Shown here one piece after another: positions 28,459 to 38,698 of a stretch of 64,000 nucleotides of DNA (position 1 is its first letter; the number at the start of each line of letters is the position of its first letter). The position numbers and the translations under genes were made by a program. Origin of the DNA: Arenibacter aquaticus (GTDB lineage: Bacteria; Bacteroidota; Bacteroidia; Flavobacteriales; Flavobacteriaceae); assembly GCF_003957295.1 (NCBI RefSeq), contig NZ_RQPJ01000005.1, forward strand, positions 547,636 through 611,635, given 5' to 3'. The notes beneath the pieces were generated by a model. The model saw only the letters and a list, made by a program, of their open reading frames with translations. It did not search any database and was not told the DNA's origin.

Positions 28459-29181
28459 TTATGCCACAAGATCAATTTCCTGATTCACTTTTAAATTAAA
28501 TCGCCTTCTAAAAAGATATACGAAAAAATAGAGCAAGGGGGTATCCAAAAACGCCACAATCACTTTAAAGACAAATCCGCTTATAACCAAACCATAGAAC
28601 ATCTCCCAGGGCAAAATTTGAAAAATACATAGTAGCCCTACAACAGTAAACGTATCTATAAACTGTGAAAGGAAGGTAGAGAAATTATTACGCAACCACA
28701 GTTGTTTCCCATTGGTCAGTTTTTTCCAAAAATGGTAAATCCCAATATCTACGTACTGGGCAAAAAGATAGGCCAACATAGAAGCAAAAACGGCAATGGG
28801 CGAAAGCGCAAAAACATGGTTAAACACCTCATCATTGACTGGCGAAGTAGGTATTGCAGGCACTTCATTGGCCAACAATACTATTCCCATAGAAAAAAAT
28901 GAAGCAAATATTCCAGCGGTTACAATTTGGTTTGCCTTTTTCCTCCCAAAGATCTCCGATATAAGGTCTGTGATAAGGAAGGTAAGAGGGTAGGGCAAAA
29001 TACCCACGGAAATTTCGAATAATGGAGCTCCAAAAACTTCAATATCCCCGAAAGGTTTCCAATAGAAAAATTTTTGAAAAATAAGGTTGGACACCACCAA
29101 GGAGGTAATAAAAAGTCCGCCCAAATAGAGATAGATTTTAAACGCCAACTTTTTATCCTCTTCCTTTAAAACCTTGTACAT
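28459..29181 (-). CDS. yhhQ: Queuosine precursor transporter YhhQ
   Basis: Inner-membrane importer of preQ0/preQ1 or queuine for tRNA queuosine. 240 residues from the ATG at 29181 (MYKVLKEEDKKLAFKIYLYL); the open frame back to 29295 runs through a promoter and operator and is rejected. Six to seven membrane segments. Family blocks: LPYPLTFLITDLISEIFGRKKAN, LAYLFAQYVDIGIYHFWKK and LRNNFSTFLSQFIDTF (each in part). Own consensus promoter, followed directly by an 18-base perfect palindrome, suggests tight control. Confidence 0.93.
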   Translation of the reverse strand: MYKVLKEEDKKLAFKIYLYLGGLFITSLVVSNLIFQKFFYWKPFGDIEVFGAPLFEISVGILPYPLTFLITDLISEIFGRKKANQIVTAGIFASFFSMGIVLLANEVPAIPTSPVNDEVFNHVFALSPIAVFASMLAYLFAQYVDIGIYHFWKKLTNGKQLWLRNNFSTFLSQFIDTFTVVGLLCIFQILPWEMFYGLVISGFVFKVIVAFLDTPLLYFFVYLFRRRFNLKVNQEIDLVA

Positions 29182-29237
29182 TAATTTTTCATTAAAAATT
29201 TTAACATTGTATACTTTAAACTCTTTTATATCGTTTC

Positions 29238-29255
29238 TTAAACGCATGCGTTTAA
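29238..29255. promoter_or_regulatory. Perfect 18-base palindrome downstream of the yhhQ promoter
   Basis: TTAAACGCATGCGTTTAA is its own reverse complement. It lies from about +2 to +19 of the predicted yhhQ transcript, the place for a repressor operator, and is also about 60 bases upstream of the divergent OmpA gene. Confidence 0.65.
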
Positions 29256-29262
29256 AAGGCAT

Positions 29263-29292
29263 CAAATTTAGGGAACAAGAATTGAATAACAA
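29263..29292 (-). promoter_or_regulatory. yhhQ promoter
   Basis: On the minus strand TTG (29292-29290), 19 bases, TAAATTTG (29270-29263): full match to the Bacteroidota consensus. Gives a leader of about 75 bases. Confidence 0.7.
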
Positions 29293-29316
29293 CAAAATTG
29301 AAAACTTAACTTAAAA

Positions 29317-31395
29317 ATGAAGAAAACTACTTTAGCAGCATTTCTAATTTTAATGGCCGCCGCCGTTAATGCCCAATCCTATATAGGGTACCATAGCGAC
29401 AACTACAACGGGGTTCACGGACTACTATACAATCCGGCCAACATTGCGGATTCCAGATTTAAAACCGACATAAACCTTATTGGGGCCAGTGCCATCATTG
29501 GCAACGACTATTACGGAGCTAAATTAGAGGATATCTTTGAAGAAGATTTTAGTTTTGACGATGACGGTTTAAAATCGCCCAAGAATTCCAATAACGCTTA
29601 TGGAAACGCCGATATCCTTGGTCCGTCTTTTATGTTCAATGTTAGCCCCCGCAGCTCCCTGGCAGTTTTTACAAGGGCAAGGGTGTTTTTTAATGCCAAT
29701 GACATTAATGGGGAAACCTATGAGAATATATCGGACGAGTTTGACGAGAATGTGGATTTTAATGTAAACGAGGGCGACTATGAACTTAGTAGTCACGCTT
29801 GGGCCGAAACGGGAATTACCTTTGCTACCGTTCTTTTGAACAAAGATCAGCACTTTATAAAGGGAGGACTTACCCTTAAATACCTTATGGGGTATGGCAA
29901 TGCCTACTCTAGCGGAAAAAACATTACTATAGATTACGATGCCGATGGTTCCGGAACCACAGGTAGTATTGAATCTACAGGGGAAATATCCTATGGTAAC
30001 AGCTCCAATATAACCAATGATTTTGAGAACTATGAGTTTGAAAAAAGTGCGGATGGCTTTGGAGCCGATCTAGGTTTTGTATACGAGTGGCGTCCTAATT
30101 ATGCAGATTATACCACAACCGATGCAGATGGCAACACTTATGCCCCAAAGGACATTAACAAATATAAACTTAAGTTTGGCCTATCCTTGACCGACTTGGG
30201 CAGTCTTAACTATAAAAACGGCTCTGAGGAAGCATATGACATAACCAATTCCATAAACCAGGACGATTTTGAAAACGAAGAGGGTTTTGAGGACAAGCTA
30301 AACAACTTGTATACTCAGATCAGGTCTGGCAACTCGGCCAAGGCGGTATTGCCAACAGCCTTGCATTTTAATGCGGATTGGAATATTAACAATCATTTTT
30401 ATGCCAACCTCAACACTGACCTTTCACTAACTTCCAAAAGTAAGACCAACACCAACAGCATAGCCAATATTGTTTCTCTTACCCCAAGGTTCGAGAGCAA
30501 ATGGTTTAGTTTCTATTCTCCAATTAGCTACATTGAAAACATAGGTGTACAATGGGGCGCAGGCCTTAGGGCCGGACCGTTATACATAGGTTCAGGATCC
30601 ATTATTACGGTATTGACCAGTGATGAATCTAAAGGGGCGGATGTATATGCCGGATTAAAAATCCCTATTTACCAGAACAGGCCCAAAGACAAGGATGGTG
30701 ATGGTGTTATGGACAAGGTAGATGCCTGCCCGGATGTTGTGGGTCCTGCCGAAAACAATGGCTGCCCATGGCCCGATACCGATGGGGATCAGGTTTTGGA
30801 CAAGGACGACAATTGCCCAGAGGAAGCTGGTGTTATAGAAAATAAAGGATGTCCTTGGGAAGATACGGACAAGGACAGTATCCTGGACAAGGATGACAAC
30901 TGCCCTGAAGAAGCCGGAGCGGTAGAAAACAATGGCTGCCCCTGGCCCGATACAGATGGTGACGGAGTTTTGGACAAGGAGGATGAATGTGTAGAAATTG
31001 TAGGAACAGTTGCCAACAACGGTTGCCCCGAGGTGACCATAGAGGTTCAAAAAACATTGAACGAATACGCCAAAACCATTTTGTTCAATTTTGGAAAGTC
31101 CACCATACAAACTGCTTCCACAAATGTATTGGTAGATATCATTAGCATACTTAACGAATATCCCAATGCCAAATTCACCGTAGAAGGACATACAGATAGT
31201 ATAGGTAGCGTTCCTGCAAATCAGAAGCTATCCGAGGAAAGAGCCTTGGCCGTAAAGAATTTCCTTATTAAAAAAGGGATAGACCCCGAAAGGTTAACAT
31301 CTATTGGCTACGGGGAAAGTAAACCAATTGCCACCAATATGTATAAAGATGGTCGCGCCCAAAACAGAAGGGTAGAGATCAACTTGGTGAAGTAA
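29317..31395 (+). CDS. DUF5723 beta-barrel protein with TSP3 repeats and OmpA domain
   Basis: A 692-residue outer-membrane protein. Signal peptide ends at AAVNAQ. Residues about 20-450 form the DUF5723 region ([19 protein letters not shown]), probably a barrel. Residues 452-573 hold four calcium-type thrombospondin-3 repeats (D-x-D-G-D-G-x-x-D, with paired [11 protein letters not shown]). The last 110 residues are an OmpA peptidoglycan-binding domain ([34 protein letters not shown]). It likely links outer membrane to cell wall. Divergent from yhhQ; ends at a shared terminator. Confidence 0.92.
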   Translation: MKKTTLAAFLILMAAAVNAQSYIGYHSDNYNGVHGLLYNPANIADSRFKTDINLIGASAIIGNDYYGAKLEDIFEEDFSFDDDGLKSPKNSNNAYGNADILGPSFMFNVSPRSSLAVFTRARVFFNANDINGETYENISDEFDENVDFNVNEGDYELSSHAWAETGITFATVLLNKDQHFIKGGLTLKYLMGYGNAYSSGKNITIDYDADGSGTTGSIESTGEISYGNSSNITNDFENYEFEKSADGFGADLGFVYEWRPNYADYTTTDADGNTYAPKDINKYKLKFGLSLTDLGSLNYKNGSEEAYDITNSINQDDFENEEGFEDKLNNLYTQIRSGNSAKAVLPTALHFNADWNINNHFYANLNTDLSLTSKSKTNTNSIANIVSLTPRFESKWFSFYSPISYIENIGVQWGAGLRAGPLYIGSGSIITVLTSDESKGADVYAGLKIPIYQNRPKDKDGDGVMDKVDACPDVVGPAENNGCPWPDTDGDQVLDKDDNCPEEAGVIENKGCPWEDTDKDSILDKDDNCPEEAGAVENNGCPWPDTDGDGVLDKEDECVEIVGTVANNGCPEVTIEVQKTLNEYAKTILFNFGKSTIQTASTNVLVDIISILNEYPNAKFTVEGHTDSIGSVPANQKLSEERALAVKNFLIKKGIDPERLTSIGYGESKPIATNMYKDGRAQNRRVEINLVK

Positions 31396-31413
31396 ACATC
31401 CTAAGTTCTGGAT

Positions 31414-31450
31414 AAAAAAAGAGACTGCTATTTTGGGCAGTCTCTTTTTT
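31414..31450. terminator. Bidirectional terminator between the OmpA gene and sppA
   Basis: A/T-flanked stem AAAAAGAGACTGC / GCAGTCTCTTTTT around 8 bases; T runs on both strands serve the two convergent genes. Confidence 0.9.
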
Positions 31451-31462
31451 TATGTCCAAGTT

Positions 31463-33223
31463 TTATTTGATTCTTAGCGTAAAGGGCATTCTGGCCTGAA
31501 CCCCTTTGTTTTCCATAGCGGTTTTAATCTCTTTTAAAATTGTATAGGCCTCAAAACCAATCTCCTGCTCAATAATGGCCTGCTTACTTTTGGCGCTAGC
31601 CCCACCCAGATCTTCCATCAGCTGCTCAAAATCTGACTTATATTTGGGCAATTTTTTAAGTCCGTAATTCTCCAAGCCTGCCAAATTAGCTGCCCCAGCA
31701 ATGGCGTCATCCAAGCCACCCAACTCATCTACCAAGCCCAAACGCTTGGCGTCTACCCCACTCCATACCCTACCTTGGGCAAGGCTGTCGGCCTGGACCA
31801 TGGTTATTCCTCTTCCTTGGGCTACCCTTTCCAAAAAGATACGATAGGTCTCCTCTATTCCTTCCTTTACATTAGTTCTAAAGTTATCCTTCATAGGCTC
31901 AAAAAGTGAATATTCCACGGCATTCTTATTGGTCCCCACCTGTTCTGCATTGATTCCTATATTCTCCGCCAATTGGCTAATATTGGGAATGGTTCCAAAA
32001 ACCCCAATAGATCCGGTAATGGTAGTGGGCTCTGCAAAAATCTTATCGGCTCCCGCCGCAATGTAATAGCCTCCCGAAGCCGCTACATCGCCCATGGAAA
32101 CCACCACTGGTTTACTCTTTTTTGTAATTTCTATTTCACGCCAAATAATATCCGAAGTCAAGGCACTGCCCCCCGGGGAATTTACCCTGACCACAATAGC
32201 CTTTACCTCCTCATCCTCCCTCGCTTTTTTTAGGGCATTATTAATTATTCCCTGACCAATAATATTGGGGCCGCCTTCACCGTACCATATCTCCCCCTGA
32301 GCATAGATTACGGCAATCTTATCCCTTCCACTATAGACCTTCTTTCTTTTGGAAGTCCCTATATAATCTAAAATAGGCACATAGTTTATTTCCTGATCCT
32401 GTTCTACCCCAAGGGTTTCCTTTATCAAGGCTTCATATTCATCAAAATATAGAGCTTCATCCACCAAACCGGACAAGGTTGCGTATTTACTGGTTCTAGT
32501 ACCCAAGGTATCGGCTATTTGGTTCAAATTATCAACAGGGATGTCCCTGCTTTTAGAAATATCGGTGAGCATGGAACCCCATAAATTCTCCAATAATTCC
32601 TTAATCTGCTCCCTGTTGGCGTCACTCATTTCATTGGCCAAAAACGGTTCTACCGCACTCTTATATTTACCATGACGTATTACCTCCATCTTAATTCCCG
32701 ACTTCTCCTGTAGGTCTTTAAAGAAAAGGACTTCGGTAGAAAGCCCCTTAAAATCCAGGGCACCAACAGGGTTAAGGAATACCTTATTGGCCACACTGGC
32801 CAGATAATAATCTTTTTGGGTATAATAATCCCCAAAAGCGTAAATAAATTTACCGCTTTCGGCAAATTCCAACAATGCTTCACGAATAGCCTGCGTTTGG
32901 GATAAACCGGCCATAAGAATATTGTTTTTTAGACTTATCCCTTTTATTCTGTCATCCTCCTTAGCAATCCTTATAGCATGTAGAATATCGTCCAATCCTT
33001 GATTTACATTAAAAAGTCCGGCAAACGGATTGGAATCATCCATTCCCATATAATCTTGGATAGGCGTTTGCAACTGCAGCTCCAAAACAGTATTATCCTT
33101 CACCACCACAGTCTCCTCACCACTTCCGATCAGGGCAGCAAATATGAGAAACATCACAAACATGATCCCAAAGGCAATTAGACAACCTATAATTGCCGCC
33201 AATAAATTTCTTAAAAATTTCAT
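31463..33223 (-). CDS. sppA: Signal peptide peptidase SppA (67 kDa type)
   Basis: Membrane-bound serine protease that degrades cleaved signal peptides, 586 residues with one N-terminal membrane segment (about 10-33). Double-domain form as in E. coli: the N-terminal half carries the Lys of the Ser-Lys dyad in VIRHGKYKSAVEPF, the C-terminal half the Ser in GDVAASGGYYIAAGAD followed by TTITGSIGV. Active site faces the periplasm. Transcribed alone; 238 bases separate it from folK. I see no clear promoter in that gap. Confidence 0.95.
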   Translation of the reverse strand: MKFLRNLLAAIIGCLIAFGIMFVMFLIFAALIGSGEETVVVKDNTVLELQLQTPIQDYMGMDDSNPFAGLFNVNQGLDDILHAIRIAKEDDRIKGISLKNNILMAGLSQTQAIREALLEFAESGKFIYAFGDYYTQKDYYLASVANKVFLNPVGALDFKGLSTEVLFFKDLQEKSGIKMEVIRHGKYKSAVEPFLANEMSDANREQIKELLENLWGSMLTDISKSRDIPVDNLNQIADTLGTRTSKYATLSGLVDEALYFDEYEALIKETLGVEQDQEINYVPILDYIGTSKRKKVYSGRDKIAVIYAQGEIWYGEGGPNIIGQGIINNALKKAREDEEVKAIVVRVNSPGGSALTSDIIWREIEITKKSKPVVVSMGDVAASGGYYIAAGADKIFAEPTTITGSIGVFGTIPNISQLAENIGINAEQVGTNKNAVEYSLFEPMKDNFRTNVKEGIEETYRIFLERVAQGRGITMVQADSLAQGRVWSGVDAKRLGLVDELGGLDDAIAGAANLAGLENYGLKKLPKYKSDFEQLMEDLGGASAKSKQAIIEQEIGFEAYTILKEIKTAMENKGVQARMPFTLRIK

Positions 33224-33461
33224 TCCAAATACATATTACTTATAACTCACAAAGATAAGGATTGTCCAAGTCATGAACTCGTAATTATTTATTAATATAC
33301 TGTCCTTAACTGGCCACTATAGGGAAGAACAAGAATTCCCCCTTCAAAACGGCTAACATATAAGCTTTACTACAAGCCAAACTACAGTTAATATTAATTG
33401 GCCAGTGTTTTAAGTTTTTCCTTTATGTATTTGATTTCTTTTATTTACTTTGCCCGCTCTT

Positions 33462-34607
33462 ATGAATAAGACGGTAACCACATATCTTTCCCTAGGAAGT
33501 AATCTTGGGGATAAACTTAACCACCTACAGGAGGTTGTATTTTTAATACAATCCAAAATTGGACGGGTGGAGAAGATATCACATATCTATGAAACCCCGG
33601 CTTGGGGATTTGATGGCGAGGATTTTTACAATGCCTGTATAGCAGTAAAAACATCCCTTTCACCAGAGGCCCTATTGGAAAAATTGCTGGAACTGGAAAC
33701 AACTTTGGGCCGGGAACGCAACACTTCAAAAGGTTATGCCTCCCGTACAGTGGACATTGACATATTGTACTACGATAGGGAAGTATTAAATACCGATTCA
33801 CTTACCCTACCCCATCCGCATTTACAATTGCGGAGATTTGTTCTAAGGCCCTTGGCAGACATAGCACCACAGTTCTATCATCCAATCCTAAACAAAGACA
33901 CGAGAAATCTACTACAAGAATGCAAGGACACTAGCGCTATTACGCGGACCAAATATAAATTATACGCTACAAGACTACAACTCTTTTCCCAATTACATTA
34001 TATCGCCATAGAAGGGAACATAGGTGCAGGAAAGACAACCTTGGCCCATAAAATAGGGCAGGATTTTAATGCAAAATTGGTTTTGGAACGCTTTGCCGAT
34101 AACCCCTTCCTGCCAAAATTTTATGAAGATAAAAACCGCTATGCCTTTCCTTTGGAAATGTCCTTTTTAGCTGATAGATACCAGCAATTTATGGACGACA
34201 CCTCACAATTTGACCTTTTCAAGAATTTTATGGTGAGCGATTACGATATCAACAAATCCTTGATATTTGCCAAAGTAACCTTGCAGGAAGAGGAATTTAG
34301 ATTATATCGAAAGCTTTTTGGCCTTATGTACAAAGAGGTAAAAAAACCAAAGATGTATGTCTACCTATACCAAAATACAGAGCGTTTACTGCAAAATATA
34401 AAGAAAAGAGGAAGAAGTTACGAGCAGAACATAGAAACCAAATATCTGGAAAACATTAATAAGGGGTATTTGGATTACATTAAGAGTTTCCCCCAACAAA
34501 ACAACCTGGTTCTAGATATTAGCGAACTGGATTTTGTGGCCAGCAGTGACGATTATGAAGTAATACTGCACAAGATTCAGGAGTTTGCCGTTGGGCTTTC
34601 ATTTTAA
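33462..34607 (+). CDS. folK: FolK-deoxynucleoside kinase fusion
   Basis: A 381-residue two-enzyme protein. Residues 1-155 are HPPK, which pyrophosphorylates 6-hydroxymethyl-dihydropterin in folate synthesis (YLSLGSNLGDK, ETTLGRERN, RTVDIDILYYD). Residues about 180-381 are a deoxynucleoside kinase (P-loop EGNIGAGKTT, ERFADNPFL, KRGRSYEQNIETKYL). The fusion is a known trait of Bacteroidota. It joins folate and nucleotide salvage, both feeding thymidylate metabolism; whether the halves talk to each other is unknown. ATG at 33462; the frame begins at a TTG 12 bases earlier. Confidence 0.94.
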   Translation: MNKTVTTYLSLGSNLGDKLNHLQEVVFLIQSKIGRVEKISHIYETPAWGFDGEDFYNACIAVKTSLSPEALLEKLLELETTLGRERNTSKGYASRTVDIDILYYDREVLNTDSLTLPHPHLQLRRFVLRPLADIAPQFYHPILNKDTRNLLQECKDTSAITRTKYKLYATRLQLFSQLHYIAIEGNIGAGKTTLAHKIGQDFNAKLVLERFADNPFLPKFYEDKNRYAFPLEMSFLADRYQQFMDDTSQFDLFKNFMVSDYDINKSLIFAKVTLQEEEFRLYRKLFGLMYKEVKKPKMYVYLYQNTERLLQNIKKRGRSYEQNIETKYLENINKGYLDYIKSFPQQNNLVLDISELDFVASSDDYEVILHKIQEFAVGLSF

Positions 34608-34666
34608 GATAATTTTCACATTTTATTTGCACAGAACAAATCATTTTATTTACTTGCGCATGCAAC

Positions 34667-34777
34667 AAAGTCCTTTTGAGTTATATCTAGAATTAGAAAT
34701 TACACACAAAGGACTTTATAGTTTCAACTAACTAACTCAAACTATATTTGCCAAACCCAACCACAACGGTTGGGTTT
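34667..34777 (+). ncRNA. Candidate structured RNA with three hairpins
   Basis: Between folK and trmH. Hairpin 1: AAAGTCCTTT (34667-34676) with AAAGGACTTT (34708-34717). Hairpin 2: TATAGTTT (34717-34724) with AAACTATA (34739-34746). Hairpin 3: AAACCCAACC (34753-34762) with GGTTGGGTTT (34768-34777), a terminator-like stem. TGAGTT (34677-34682) and AACTCA (34734-34739) allow an alternative fold. No reading frame fits. The strand is uncertain because the stems are symmetric; hairpin 3 may simply be a shared terminator. Confidence 0.4.
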
Positions 34778-34803
34778 ATTCGTTGAAGTACTCTATCCGC
34801 AAT

Positions 34804-35334
34804 TTAGGATTGCATTTTGGCCCATAGATCCCAGACCACCACCCCAACGCTTACCGAAATATTCAGGGAGTGTTTAGTACCGTATTGGGGAATTTCCAAA
34901 ACCCCATCACTCATAGACACTACGTTCTGTGAAACTCCTTTTACCTCATTGCCAAAGACCAGAGCGTATTTTGCGTTTGATTCTACCCGAAAATCGTTTA
35001 ACATATGGGCATTTTCGGCCTGTTCAACGGACAGGGCGATATATCCCGATTCTTTTAATTCTTTTAGCAATTGTACCGTATCCTCCCTATACTCCCATTC
35101 CACACTCTCTGTTGCGCCCAAAGCCGTCTTATGAATATCTTTATGGGGAGGTGTCGCTGTTATACCACACAAATAAATGCGCTTTATTAAAAAGGCATCT
35201 GCCGTTCTAAACACAGACCCTATATTGTTTAGACTCCGTACATTGTCCAACACAATACAAATAGGCGTTTTCTCTACCTGCTTAAACTCTTCCACATTGA
35301 GACGTCCCAATTCACTATTCTCTAATTTACGCAT
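34804..35334 (-). CDS. SPOUT family RNA methyltransferase (TrmH/SpoU)
   Basis: S-adenosylmethionine-dependent 2'-O-ribose methyltransferase with the trefoil-knot fold, 176 residues from the ATG at 35334 (MRKLENSELGRLN); longer frame starts are in the intergenic region. Motif 1 is LNNIGSVFRTADAF, motif 2 YALVFGNEVKGVSQ, motif 3 HSLNISVSVGVVVWDL. RNA target (tRNA or rRNA) cannot be told. No N-terminal substrate-binding domain. Divergent from mutS across 169 bases. Confidence 0.92.
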   Translation of the reverse strand: MRKLENSELGRLNVEEFKQVEKTPICIVLDNVRSLNNIGSVFRTADAFLIKRIYLCGITATPPHKDIHKTALGATESVEWEYREDTVQLLKELKESGYIALSVEQAENAHMLNDFRVESNAKYALVFGNEVKGVSQNVVSMSDGVLEIPQYGTKHSLNISVSVGVVVWDLWAKMQS

Positions 35335-35503
35335 TTGATACCAATTAATTTTTATTTCCACAACAGTTACAAAGCCCTTCAAAATAAGGCGAGAGACATA
35401 TAAAGTTATCCCCAAAATATCAACAATACTGTACTTTCCAGTAGATAAACCTTACTTTCGTTGTTTTACAAAGGATTGCAAAAATAAGTTAATATAATCG
35501 CTT

Positions 35504-38119
35504 TTGGCTGACAAAGGAAAAACAAAAAAGGTAACCCCTTTAATGAAACAGTACAATACCATTAAGGTGAAATATCCTGATGCCTTGTTATTGTTCCGTG
35601 TTGGGGATTTTTATGAAACCTTCGGGGAAGATGCCGTTAAGACCTCCAAGATCTTGGGTATTATACTTACCCATCGTAACAATGGGGGCGACCGTACGGA
35701 ATTGGCAGGTTTTCCGCACCATTCCTTAAACACCTATTTGCCAAAGTTGGTAAAAGCCGGGCAACGGGTCGCCATCTGCGATCAGCTAGAGGACCCCAAA
35801 CTTACCAAAACCATAGTAAAGCGTGGCGTTACAGAATTGGTAACCCCTGGGGTTGCCATGAATGACGATATTTTATCTGCCAAGACCAACAATTTTTTAT
35901 GTGCCGTCCATTTTGGACGTAAAAGACTGGGCATCTCCTTTGTTGATATCTCAACCGGGGAATTCCTTACTTCAGAAGGCAACGAGGAACAGATAGATAA
36001 ATTGCTCCAAAATTTCTCCCCCAACGAGGTATTGGTATCCAAAACCCAAAAAAAGGAGTTTTTAAGGGTTTTTGGCCAAAATTACCACACTTTTTTTACC
36101 GAAGATTGGATTTTTCAGGATGACTATGCCCTAGAGACGCTTACCGGCCATTTTAAGACCAAAAGCCTTAAAGGGTTTGGGGTAGACCATTTAAGCTACG
36201 GAATTGTAGCCTCAGGGGTGGTATTGCATTACCTTTCGGATACCCAACACCGGCAATTACAGCACATTAATACGTTACAACGCATAGCCGAGGAAGAATA
36301 CATCTGGATGGACAGGTTTACCATAAGAAACCTGGAACTGTACCACAGCACCAATCAGAATGCTGTTACGCTATTGGATGTAATAGACAAGACCATTTCA
36401 CCTATGGGTGGGAGGATGCTAAAAAGGTGGCTGGCCCTTCCTTTAAAAAACGTAGAAAAGATAAAAAGAAGGCATCAGGTCATTTCCCATTTATCCCAGA
36501 ATAAACAGGTACTGCAAAAATTACAGCACAATATAAAAATGATGGGTGATCTGGAGCGATTGATCTCCAAGGTAGCCACTGGAAAGATCAATCCCAAAGA
36601 GGTAGTGCAGCTCAAAAATTCCCTAGAGGCCATCGTTCCCATTAAACAAATTACCATAAAAAGCAAGAATGAAGCCCTTAACCTTCTCGGCGATCAATTG
36701 CATACCTGCGACATGCTCCGTACCAAGATCAAGGAGATGCTCTGCGAAGAGGCCCCTGTAAACATTCTAAAGGGCAAAACAATTGCTGATGGTTATTCTG
36801 AGGAACTGGACGAACTACGCAAACTTGCCTTTTCGGGCAAGGATTATTTGGACAAAATGCTGGAGCGTGAGATGCAACGTACAGGTATCAGCTCCCTAAA
36901 GATTGCTTCCAACAACGTATTTGGCTATTATATAGAGGTTAGGAACACCCATAGGGACAAGGTTCCGGAAGAATGGATACGAAAGCAGACTTTGGTGAAT
37001 GCAGAGCGCTATATCACCGAAGAGCTTAAGGAGTACGAATCCAAAATATTGGGTGCCGAGGAGCGCATTCTAATCTTGGAGCAGCAGCTCTTCTCCCAAC
37101 TAGTGGTATGGATGCAGGAGTACATAGCCCCTGTCCAAAACAATGCCAATCAAATAGCCCAACTAGACTGCCTTTGTGGCTTTACCCAACTGGCTGAGGA
37201 CAACAATTATACTTCCCCAGAGTTGGACGATTCCACTGAAATTTCAATTATAGGGGGCAGGCATCCCGTAATAGAAAAACAATTGCCATTGGGCGAGGCC
37301 TATATAGCAAATGACGTTACCCTAAACAGGGACGAGCAACAGATCATTATGATCACCGGACCCAACATGAGTGGTAAATCGGCCATATTAAGACAAACAG
37401 CCTTGATTGTACTACTGGCCCAAATGGGCAGTTTTGTACCGGCCAGTTCGGCCAAAATTGGTTATGTAGACAAAATTTTCACACGTGTAGGTGCCAGTGA
37501 CAATATTTCCATGGGCGAATCTACCTTTATGGTGGAGATGAATGAAACGGCCTCTATCCTCAATAACCTTTCAGACAGGAGTTTGGTGTTGTTGGATGAA
37601 ATTGGTCGAGGTACCAGCACCTATGACGGCATATCCATTGCCTGGGCCATATCAGAATACCTGCATGAGCACCCTGCCAAGGCCAAGACGCTGTTTGCTA
37701 CGCATTATCATGAACTAAATGAGATGACCAGCACTTTTGAGCGTATTAAAAACTTTAATGTATCGGTCAGGGAGCTTAAGGACAATGTGCTCTTTTTGCG
37801 AAAATTGACCCCTGGGGGCAGTGAGCACAGTTTTGGTATACATGTAGCCAAAATGGCCGGCATGCCACAACAGGTAATACTCAAGGCGAACAAAATCCTT
37901 AAGAAACTGGAAAAATCGCATTCTAGCGAAGAGTTGTCCGATAAATTGCAATTGGTACAAAACGAAATGCAACTCAGCTTTTTTAATTTGGACGACCCAC
38001 TATTGGAACAGATAAAGGAAGAAATTATCCATTTGGATATCAACACCTTAACCCCAGTAGAGGCATTAATGAAACTGAATGAAATAAAGCGATTGCTCTC
38101 AAAAAAGAAAAATGCCTAG
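35504..38119 (+). CDS. mutS: DNA mismatch repair protein MutS
   Basis: Mismatch-recognition ATPase, 871 residues. The mismatch-reading motif FYE is at residues 36-38 ([10 protein letters not shown]). Walker A is [10 protein letters not shown] near residue 618, followed by the [14 protein letters not shown] and [12 protein letters not shown] signatures and ATHYHEL. The start is a TTG: the first ATG would be inside the conserved TPLMKQY block that must be part of the protein. A C-terminal dimerisation/clamp segment is present. No mutL in the window. Confidence 0.96.
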   Translation: MADKGKTKKVTPLMKQYNTIKVKYPDALLLFRVGDFYETFGEDAVKTSKILGIILTHRNNGGDRTELAGFPHHSLNTYLPKLVKAGQRVAICDQLEDPKLTKTIVKRGVTELVTPGVAMNDDILSAKTNNFLCAVHFGRKRLGISFVDISTGEFLTSEGNEEQIDKLLQNFSPNEVLVSKTQKKEFLRVFGQNYHTFFTEDWIFQDDYALETLTGHFKTKSLKGFGVDHLSYGIVASGVVLHYLSDTQHRQLQHINTLQRIAEEEYIWMDRFTIRNLELYHSTNQNAVTLLDVIDKTISPMGGRMLKRWLALPLKNVEKIKRRHQVISHLSQNKQVLQKLQHNIKMMGDLERLISKVATGKINPKEVVQLKNSLEAIVPIKQITIKSKNEALNLLGDQLHTCDMLRTKIKEMLCEEAPVNILKGKTIADGYSEELDELRKLAFSGKDYLDKMLEREMQRTGISSLKIASNNVFGYYIEVRNTHRDKVPEEWIRKQTLVNAERYITEELKEYESKILGAEERILILEQQLFSQLVVWMQEYIAPVQNNANQIAQLDCLCGFTQLAEDNNYTSPELDDSTEISIIGGRHPVIEKQLPLGEAYIANDVTLNRDEQQIIMITGPNMSGKSAILRQTALIVLLAQMGSFVPASSAKIGYVDKIFTRVGASDNISMGESTFMVEMNETASILNNLSDRSLVLLDEIGRGTSTYDGISIAWAISEYLHEHPAKAKTLFATHYHELNEMTSTFERIKNFNVSVRELKDNVLFLRKLTPGGSEHSFGIHVAKMAGMPQQVILKANKILKKLEKSHSSEELSDKLQLVQNEMQLSFFNLDDPLLEQIKEEIIHLDINTLTPVEALMKLNEIKRLLSKKKNA

Positions 38120-38216
38120 GGCAGTCACCATATCAAATGAATCATAAAAGGCGTCCCCTAAATTATTCACTTTGCGCACATTAGAATTATTTTAATTCTT
38201 TTTAGAAAAAAGTTCT

Positions 38217-38245
38217 TTGCTTTTTATAGAATTATATTAAATTTG
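38217..38245 (+). promoter_or_regulatory. tRNA operon promoter
   Basis: TTG (38217-38219), 18 bases, TAAATTTG (38238-38245): a full consensus match, about 42 bases before tRNA-Gly. Confidence 0.8.
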
Positions 38246-38286
38246 CTCCCGCATCTGAAAAGGATGTTATGTTCATTACAAATAAT

Positions 38287-38362
38287 GCGAAAATAGCTCA
38301 GTTGGTAGAGCGCCACCTTGCCAAGGTGGAGGTCGCGGGTTCGAATCCCGTTTTTCGCTCCA
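38287..38362 (+). tRNA. tRNA-Gly (GCC)
   Basis: Acceptor stem GCGAAAA / TTTTCGC, D arm with AGTTGGTAGA, anticodon stem CCACC/GGTGG with loop TTGCCAA, so anticodon GCC, T loop TTCGAAT, discriminator T and encoded CCA. First gene of a two-tRNA operon. Confidence 0.96.
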
Positions 38363-38393
38363 TGGTAACATGTCTACTGCCTTGAGCAGCTAG

Positions 38394-38478
38394 GCTCGAG
38401 TGGTGGAATTGGTAGACACGTTGGACTTAAAATCCAATGGCCATTATGGCCGTGCGGGTTCAAGTCCCGCCTCGAGTA
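38394..38478 (+). tRNA. tRNA-Leu (TAA)
   Basis: 85 bases with a long variable arm (class II). Acceptor stem GCTCGAG / CTCGAGT with a terminal G-U pair, anticodon stem TTGGA/TCCAA with loop CTTAAAA, anticodon TAA, variable stem GGCCATTATGGCC, T arm GCGGGTTCAAGTCCCGC. CCA is not encoded. Its last 16 bases recur downstream. Confidence 0.95.
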
Positions 38479-38491
38479 CAAATGAAGAAAG

Positions 38492-38517
38492 ACCAAAGTG
38501 AAAGCTTTGGTTTTTTT
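38492..38517 (+). terminator. Terminator of the tRNA operon
   Basis: ACCAAAG, loop TGAAAG, CTTTGGT, then seven T; 13 bases after tRNA-Leu. Confidence 0.85.
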
Positions 38518-38670
38518 GTGCCTTAATTTTTGCCAAAATTATATGAGTAAAAATGCAAGGAACAAAAATTGTAGTCCTATAAGGACTGGTCTTTTCTTAT
38601 CAAAATTTTCGAATGGGACACACCGAACGAAGTGAGGTAATTCCCGCCTCGAGTACAAATGAGTGGAAGA

Positions 38671-38698
38671 GCCCTGATCCTTAGATCGGGGCTTTTTT
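38671..38698 (+). terminator. Second terminator, in the second repeat unit
   Basis: Stem GCCCTGATC / GATCGGGGC (one U-G pair), loop of 4, six T. It holds the same place in its repeat unit as the tRNA terminator does in the first, but with different sequence. Confidence 0.8.

Noticed and set aside
29182..29295. N-terminal extension of yhhQ
   Set aside because: It runs through a consensus promoter and a perfect palindrome; the family start fits the ATG at 29181.
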